Assembly: GCF_039524015.1 (NCBI RefSeq)
Contig: NZ_BAAAGF010000001.1
Coordinates: 248,001 to 312,000, forward strand
Length of the DNA stretch: 64,000 nt
Direction of reading: 5' to 3'
DNA from: Gaetbulibacter_B jejuensis
GTDB taxonomy: Bacteria; Bacteroidota; Bacteroidia; Flavobacteriales; Flavobacteriaceae
Part shown: positions 59,257-64,000 of the stretch, piece by piece
How the letters are laid out: every line of letters begins with the position of its first letter
Position numbering within the stretch: the first letter of the stretch is position 1
Program-made: the position numbers and the translations under genes
The notes under the pieces: generated by a model
Database searches by the model: none
Told to the model about the DNA's origin: nothing
What the model saw: only the letters and a program-made list of their open reading frames with translations

Positions 59257-60585
59257 ATGAAAAAAAGCTTATTTACTTTAGCTGCATTTGTATTAGCTGG
59301 TTTTGCTACATCTGCACAAGAAGTTGAATTTGAAGAATTTGATCTAGATAACGGATTGCACGTTATTTTGCATCAAGATAATACTGCTCCAGTTGTTATC
59401 ACCTCAGTTATGTACAACGTAGGTGGAAAAGATGTTGGAGGAACTCCTGATGCACCTCGTACAGGGTTTGCTCACTTTTTTGAGCACCTTTTATTTGAAG
59501 GGTCTGAAAACATTGAGCGTGGGGAATTTATGAAAATTATTCCTGCAAATGGTGGTACATTTAATGCTAATACTTCTCAAGACAGAACGTACTACTATGA
59601 AATTTTTCCTTCAAATAAATTGGAGTTAGGGTTATGGTTAGAGTCTGAAAGAATGCTTCATCCAGTTATTGACCAGGTAGGTGTTGATACTCAAAACGAA
59701 GTTGTAAAAGAAGAAAAGCGCCAACGTTATGATGCTCCTTATGGTGGAATTTTAGAGGCTATTGGATCAAACTTGTTTAAAGTTCACCCATACAAAGACC
59801 CTAATATTGGCTACATGGAAGATTTAGACGCTTCTACTTTAGAAGAGTTTAATCAATATTTCAAAGATTATTATGGGCCAAATAATGCGGTTTTAGTTGT
59901 TGCTGGAGACATTGACATTAATAAAACCAAGAAAATGGTTAGCGATTATTTTAGTGAAGTAAAAAGAGGTCCTGAAGTAGTAAGAAACTTCCCTAAAGAA
60001 ACTCCAATTACTGAAACTATCAAAGCTCAAGCATTTGACAAAAACATTCAAGTGCCAGCAATTATAGCTACTTATAGAACTCCTGGTTTTGGAACAAGAG
60101 ATGCTTATGTTTTAGACATGATTTCTTCTTACTTAAGTGGAGGGAAAAGTTCTGTATTGTACAAAAAGTTGGTTGACGAACAAAAACAAGCTTTAGCTGT
60201 ACAAGCTGTAAACCTTGGTCAAATGGATTACAGTGTATTTGCTTTATTTGCTATTCCATTAGGAGAAGTTGATTTAACAACACTTTTAACTGAAATGGAT
60301 GAGGAAATTGCTGTAATGCAAACTGAATTAATCTCTGAGCGTGATTACCAAAAACTTATCAATCAATTTGAAAATCAATTTGTAAACTCTAACTCAAGTA
60401 TTGCAGGTATTGCAAGCTCATTAGCTACATACTACCTACTTTATGGAGATGTAAATTTAATCAATAAAGAAATTGATATTTACAGATCAATTACTAGAGA
60501 AGAAATTCGTGATGTGGCAAAAAAATATCTTAGCCCTAATCAGCGTGTAGAATTGGAATACTTACCTCAAAAAGACGAAAACTAA
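59257..60585 (+). CDS. M16 family zinc peptidase, catalytic subunit
   Basis: The 442-residue exported peptidase has a signal peptide (ending FATSAQEV), the inverted zinc motif HFFEH (His73, Glu76, His77) and the third ligand in QNEVVKEEKRQR (Glu about 152). The C-terminal M16 half includes GGKSSVLYKKLVDEQKQAL. It is probably a periplasmic protease that pairs with the inactive partner encoded next, as mitochondrial processing peptidase subunits do. The second gene follows within 25 bases. Confidence 0.94.
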   Translation: MKKSLFTLAAFVLAGFATSAQEVEFEEFDLDNGLHVILHQDNTAPVVITSVMYNVGGKDVGGTPDAPRTGFAHFFEHLLFEGSENIERGEFMKIIPANGGTFNANTSQDRTYYYEIFPSNKLELGLWLESERMLHPVIDQVGVDTQNEVVKEEKRQRYDAPYGGILEAIGSNLFKVHPYKDPNIGYMEDLDASTLEEFNQYFKDYYGPNNAVLVVAGDIDINKTKKMVSDYFSEVKRGPEVVRNFPKETPITETIKAQAFDKNIQVPAIIATYRTPGFGTRDAYVLDMISSYLSGGKSSVLYKKLVDEQKQALAVQAVNLGQMDYSVFALFAIPLGEVDLTTLLTEMDEEIAVMQTELISERDYQKLINQFENQFVNSNSSIAGIASSLATYYLLYGDVNLINKEIDIYRSITREEIRDVAKKYLSPNQRVELEYLPQKDEN

Positions 60586-60607
60586 GATGAAAACGATATA
60601 TAATAAC

Positions 60608-62665
60608 ATGAAAACAAAACTATCTGTATTAATTGTACTGTTTTTTGTGACAGTAAGTGTTACTGCTCAAATAGACCGTTCTAAACCACCTAAAGCAGGA
60701 CCAGAACCAAAAATTTCGTTGGAAGTTCCTAGTGAGTTTGAATTAAAAAACGGATTAAAAGTATTGGTTGTTGAAAATCATAAATTACCAAGAGTATCAT
60801 ATTCATTACGTATTGACAACAACCCAATAGCTACTGGTCAAAAAGCAGGTGTAGAAAGCATCTTAGGAAGCATGTTAGGAAATGGTACTACTTCTATTTC
60901 TAAAGATGAGTTTAATGAAGAAATAGACTTTTTAGGTGCTAGTCTTAACTTTGGGTTTAGTGGTGGATTCGCTAGCTCTTTATCAAAATATTCTGATCGT
61001 GTTTTAGAATTAATGGCAGATGCTGCAATTAATCCTTTATTAACTGAAGAGGAGTTTGAAAAAGAAAAAGTAAAACTAATTGAAAGCCTAAAACAAGAAG
61101 AAAAAAGTATTGACGCTATTAGTAGTCGTGTACGTAACGTACTAGCTTATGGAAAAAATCATGCTTATGGTGAATACATAACTGAAGAAACTATTAACAA
61201 TATAACTTTTGGAGATGTAGTTGCTTTTTATGAAAAGTATTTTAATCCTAACAACGCTTATTTAGTAGTTATAGGTGATATTGACTACAGAACTATTAAA
61301 AAACAAATTGAAGCTCACTTTGATGGATGGGAAAAATCTATTGACGTTTCTAATAAAGTCCTTCCTGCTGCACCTAATGCACAATACACTCAAATCAATT
61401 TTGTAGATTTCCCAACAGCTACACAATCAAGCATTACTGTAACTAACAATGTTGATTTAAAAATGAATGATAAAGATTATCATGCAGCTTTAATTGCAAA
61501 CAACATCTTAGGTGGTGGTGGAGAAGGTTACTTGTTTAAAAACCTTCGTGAAGAGCATGGATATACTTATGGAGCTTACTCTAGTCTTGGAGCTAGCAGA
61601 TATGGTTTAGGGCGTTTCAACGCTTCTGCTAAAGTTAGAAACATGGTAACTGATAGTGCTGTAGTTGAAGCATTAAAAGAAATCAATCGTATTAAAACTG
61701 AACCTGTAGACCCACAAACACTTAGAGACGCTAAGGCAAAATATGTTGGTAACTTTATTATGGGATTAGAGCAACCACAAACTGTGGCTAACTATGCTTT
61801 AAACATCAAGTTAAACAACTTACCTAAAGATTTTTATACTACTTATCTTCAAAAAATCAACGATGTAACTGTTGAAGATGTACAAAGAGTATCTAACAAA
61901 TACTTTAAAACTGAAAATGCTCGTGTAGTAGTTGTAGGTAAAGGAAGTGATGTTTTAGAAAACCTTGAAAAAACAGGTATTCCAATTAAATATTACGATG
62001 CATATGCAAACCCTGTTGAAAAACCAACCTATGATGTAGCAATGCCTGAAGGTGTAGATGTCAAAAAAGTTATTAATGACTATTTAGAAGCTGTTGGTGG
62101 AAAAGCAAAAATTGAATCTACTAACTCTATATTAGTCTCTTACGAAGCATCAGCAATGGGAGCAACTATTGTAAGTGAAGAAAAACGTCTTGATGGAAAA
62201 GCTTCTCAAAGCATTTCTATGAATGGTAGCCCTATGATGGCTGTTGTAATGACTCAAGAAAAAGTTACAATGAACAAAAACCCATTACCAGAAAATATGG
62301 CTAAAGACATGAGCATTATGGCTGGTTTATTCCCAGAATTAAATATGCTTAATGCTGATAATGTAAAATTAGCTGGAATTGAGTCTATTGATGGTAAAGA
62401 TGCTTATAGAGTTGAAGTTTCAGGAGAAGTAATTTCTCTAGCGTATTTTTATGATGTTGAAACTGGATTAAAAGTAAAAGAGATTCAAACAACTAATATG
62501 CAAGGTCAAACTCAAAGCCAAGAAACCGATTTAAAAGACTACCAGTTAATTGAAGGATTAAAGTTTCCTGGAGTTAGATCTGGAAGTCAAATGGGACAAG
62601 TTATTGAGTTTAAACTTAAAGAAGTTAAAATCAACGAAGGTGTATCTGATGCTGATTTTGACTAA
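60608..62665 (+). CDS. M16 family peptidase-like protein, non-catalytic subunit with C-terminal LolA-like extension
   Basis: From ATG 60608 the protein has 685 residues and a clean signal peptide (MKTKLSVLIVLFFVTVSVTAQ); an upstream ATG at 60587 would add seven residues. The HxxEH site is missing: the region reads GVESILGSMLGNGT. The R/Y-type substrate pocket NLREEHGYTYGAYS is kept. Residues about 480-685 form an extra beta-rich domain (EAVGGKAKIESTNSILVSYE, LKFPGVRSGSQMGQVIEF) that resembles lipoprotein-carrier (LolA/LolB-like) folds. It probably completes the active enzyme. Confidence 0.9.
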   Translation: MKTKLSVLIVLFFVTVSVTAQIDRSKPPKAGPEPKISLEVPSEFELKNGLKVLVVENHKLPRVSYSLRIDNNPIATGQKAGVESILGSMLGNGTTSISKDEFNEEIDFLGASLNFGFSGGFASSLSKYSDRVLELMADAAINPLLTEEEFEKEKVKLIESLKQEEKSIDAISSRVRNVLAYGKNHAYGEYITEETINNITFGDVVAFYEKYFNPNNAYLVVIGDIDYRTIKKQIEAHFDGWEKSIDVSNKVLPAAPNAQYTQINFVDFPTATQSSITVTNNVDLKMNDKDYHAALIANNILGGGGEGYLFKNLREEHGYTYGAYSSLGASRYGLGRFNASAKVRNMVTDSAVVEALKEINRIKTEPVDPQTLRDAKAKYVGNFIMGLEQPQTVANYALNIKLNNLPKDFYTTYLQKINDVTVEDVQRVSNKYFKTENARVVVVGKGSDVLENLEKTGIPIKYYDAYANPVEKPTYDVAMPEGVDVKKVINDYLEAVGGKAKIESTNSILVSYEASAMGATIVSEEKRLDGKASQSISMNGSPMMAVVMTQEKVTMNKNPLPENMAKDMSIMAGLFPELNMLNADNVKLAGIESIDGKDAYRVEVSGEVISLAYFYDVETGLKVKEIQTTNMQGQTQSQETDLKDYQLIEGLKFPGVRSGSQMGQVIEFKLKEVKINEGVSDADFD

Positions 62666-62686
62666 TTAAGTCTTTAAATAATTTTT

Positions 62687-62720
62687 TAAAAACCGAAGTT
62701 TATACACTTCGGTTTTTTTA
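62687..62720 (+). terminator. terminator after the M16 operon
   Basis: The hairpin AAAACCGAAG-TTTATACA-CTTCGGTTTT has a T-run after it. Confidence 0.85.
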
Positions 62721-62840
62721 TGCAATATTGCTGTAAATCACAAAATTCGTTAATTATTTCACTAAAAACAGCAATATTTATTAGATTTGTTTCAGATTAA
62801 AATTCACTAAATACCCTAAAGGAGAAAAATTTAATTCATT

Positions 62841-63230
62841 ATGAAAACAATAAAAAATATATTAGTTGTCTCTGTTTTAGCACTTTTTATAGTGTCTTGT
62901 AAAAACGATGCAAAACCTGAAGTTAAAACTGTAGAGACCAATGTTGAAGAAACTTCAGTAAAGTTGGACCCAAATGCTACTTACGCAAAAGCTGAGTTTG
63001 GTATTGAAGGAATGACATGTGCTATTGGTTGTGCAAAAACCATCGAAAAGAAACTTGCTAAAATGGAAGGTGTAAAATCTGCTACTGTAGATTTTGACAA
63101 GCATTTAGCAATGGTTGAGTATGACGAAGCTAAAGTTACCACAAGCTCTTTAGAAGAAGCGGTTACTAAAGCTGGTGATATGTATAAAGTTAATAACATG
63201 AAAACGGTTGAATCGTTCTCAAACAAATAA
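62841..63230 (+). CDS. heavy-metal-associated domain lipoprotein with a CX3C motif
   Basis: The 129-residue lipoprotein (lipobox VSCKND, Cys20) has an HMA domain at about residues 51-122: FGIEGMTCAIGCAKTIEKKL with Cys60 and Cys64, and then a ferredoxin-like fold (VKSATVDFDKHLAMVEYDE). The usual HMA site is CxxC; here there are three residues between the Cys, a form I recall from other Bacteroidota. It may bind copper or zinc in the envelope. No P-type ATPase or metal regulator is adjacent. It has its own terminator. Confidence 0.88.
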   Translation: MKTIKNILVVSVLALFIVSCKNDAKPEVKTVETNVEETSVKLDPNATYAKAEFGIEGMTCAIGCAKTIEKKLAKMEGVKSATVDFDKHLAMVEYDEAKVTTSSLEEAVTKAGDMYKVNNMKTVESFSNK

Positions 63231-63257
63231 AAAGGTTAGTTACTAACTATCATTAAA

Positions 63258-63292
63258 TAAAAAAGCCACTCAAAAATGAGTGGCTTTTTTTA
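63258..63292. terminator. bidirectional terminator between the HMA lipoprotein and YciI-like genes
   Basis: The arms AAAAAGCCACT and AGTGGCTTTTT are perfect, with a CAAAAATG loop and A/T runs on both sides, between convergent genes. Confidence 0.9.
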
Positions 63293-63832
63293 TTATCGTA
63301 AAGGAAACCCTTTTGCTGCCCACCAAGGATGGATTTCAATTTCCAGTCGTCCTGCTTGTACCATTGGATCTGCATTTGCTAAACTGTCGGCCATTTTTTG
63401 TGTTGGCACATTGTATATGGTAATACCTCTTATATCTCCATCGTCGCCAAAAGGTCCTGAAATATCAGCATAACCTAAATCATACATTTTTTGTAAATGT
63501 GCTAAATGCTCTTCCTGTAAAATTGCAGCTTCTTCTTCATTTTGATTTCGTATTGTACCTCGCTTTAAAAAAGCAATAAAATACTGTTGCATGATTATAG
63601 TGTCTTGCGTTTTTTCATCAACATAATCAAAGGTCTTAAACCCTTTTGCTGTAAGTTCATTTTTTAACTCACTAATAGACTTTTCATGTGTTGCCTCTTC
63701 ATCTACTTCAATAAGGGTTGAGTCCTCAACAGCCTCAATGGGTTTTTCTATTTCAGTAGTGGTTTGTTTAAGCTCTTCTTTGCATGCAACATATAATAAT
63801 GCTACAATGCACAATGGTAATAGTCTTTTCAT
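63293..63832 (-). CDS. YciI-like domain lipoprotein
   Basis: The 179-residue lipoprotein (MKRLLPLCIVALLYVACKEE, lipobox Cys18) has an acidic linker to about residue 60. A YCII-type dimeric alpha-beta barrel follows, with IIMQQYFIAFLKRGTIRNQN, EEEAAILQEEHLAHLQKMYD, ISGPFGDDGDIRGITIYNV and a closing WWAAKGFPLR. Plain YciI is cytoplasmic and about 100 residues long; this fused lipoprotein form is unusual but seen in Bacteroidota. The ATG overlaps the stop codon of the upstream CYTH gene (ATGA), so they are co-translated. The substrate is unknown. Confidence 0.8.
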   Translation of the reverse strand: MKRLLPLCIVALLYVACKEELKQTTTEIEKPIEAVEDSTLIEVDEEATHEKSISELKNELTAKGFKTFDYVDEKTQDTIIMQQYFIAFLKRGTIRNQNEEEAAILQEEHLAHLQKMYDLGYADISGPFGDDGDIRGITIYNVPTQKMADSLANADPMVQAGRLEIEIHPWWAAKGFPLR

Positions 63833-64000
63833 AACTTCCAAGTGTTGTATGGTTTTTTGCTTATTTGTGAATTATAATATTTAATGTCTCCTGTTACTTC
63901 TTCTCCTAACCAATCGGGTTTTTCAAAATGTTCATCTTTGGAGCTTAGTTCAACTTCGGCAATAATTAAGCCTTCATTATCTCCAAAAAATTCATCAACT
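63829..64000 (-). CDS. CYTH-domain protein, C-terminal part (5' end outside window)
   Basis: Reading the minus strand from the right edge, an open frame of 56 residues ends at TGA (63829-63831). It contains LIIAEVELSSKDEHFEKPDW, LGEEVTGDIKYYNSQ and a final KPYNTWKL. This is the end of a class IV adenylate cyclase/thiamine triphosphatase-like (CYTH) protein, with the AEVEL strand and GxEVT region of the family. Most bacterial CYTH proteins hydrolyse triphosphate compounds. The next gene starts inside its stop codon. Confidence 0.85.
   Translation of the reverse strand, partial: VDEFFGDNEGLIIAEVELSSKDEHFEKPDWLGEEVTGDIKYYNSQISKKPYNTWKL

Noticed and set aside
60587..60608. Upstream ATG as start of the second M16 protein
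   Set aside because: The later ATG gives a normal signal peptide; the earlier one adds seven residues ahead of it. The choice is not certain.

Overview
The window comes from a low-GC member of the Bacteroidota, almost certainly a marine-type Flavobacteriaceae. The signs are type IX secretion (T9SS) type B sorting domains with PorP/SprF partners, TonB receptor plus surface lipoprotein pairs, many short signal peptides ending in a lipobox Cys, promoter boxes of the TAnnTTTG type, almost no Shine-Dalgarno sequences, a SUF operon, and a CX3C-type metal-binding lipoprotein. No rRNA, tRNA, CRISPR array, transposase or phage gene was seen, and no gene-free stretch exceeds 300 bases.

Layout. 1-2.8 kb: the end of a TonB-dependent receptor, a DUF5689-type lipoprotein and a small membrane protein. 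2.8-18.4 kb (minus strand): the most striking region, two tandem three-gene cassettes. Each holds a giant secreted adhesin with a type B sorting tail, a PorP/SprF outer-membrane protein and a TPR/PD40/OmpA periplasmic anchor. The last 89 codons of the adhesin, sprF and ompA form a 3138-bp direct repeat (2808-5945 and 10000-13137) with only six differences found by eye, while the adhesin heads differ. The larger adhesin also holds three exact-length 612-bp tandem repeats. 18.6-22.5 kb: a nuclease-family protein, HflX and two family proteins of unknown function (DUF3078, DUF2480). 22.5-33 kb (minus): an ABC exporter and Fe-S assembly genes in two blocks, sufA-sufB-(lipoprotein)-sufC-sufD-sufS and sufE-sufT, separated by an M43 metalloprotease lipoprotein and a META-domain lipoprotein. 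33-40 kb: ThiL, two tandem zinc-ribbon-like small proteins, an alpha/beta hydrolase, a GH26 mannanase lipoprotein, an ACT-like protein divergent from aspartate kinase, and aminopeptidase P. 40.4-46.3 kb: a BNR/sortilin-like beta-propeller protein, an AraC regulator, an esterase and a lipoprotein. 46.4-51.8 kb: the sdhCAB complex II operon and a membrane-anchored MutS-like ATPase. 51.8-57.4 kb (minus): a TPR/LuxR-type regulator, a TonB receptor and a phytase lipoprotein, which look like a phytate-scavenging locus. 57.5-64 kb: ribosomal L21 (with an added helix-hairpin-helix tail) and L27, a small membrane protein, a paired active/inactive M16 peptidase operon, a metal-binding lipoprotein, and a YciI-like lipoprotein overlapping the end of a CYTH-domain gene.

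How they fit together. The adhesin cassettes should supply surface filaments exported by T9SS and held by their own SprF and OmpA partners. The 3.1-kb repeat keeps the anchor and machinery identical while the exposed heads differ, which suggests gene conversion and possible head swapping. The other blocks are core metabolism (Fe-S assembly, respiration, amino acid and thiamine synthesis, translation) with nutrient-acquisition lipoproteins scattered between. All calls rest on reading the sequence and remembered family features; no database search was run.
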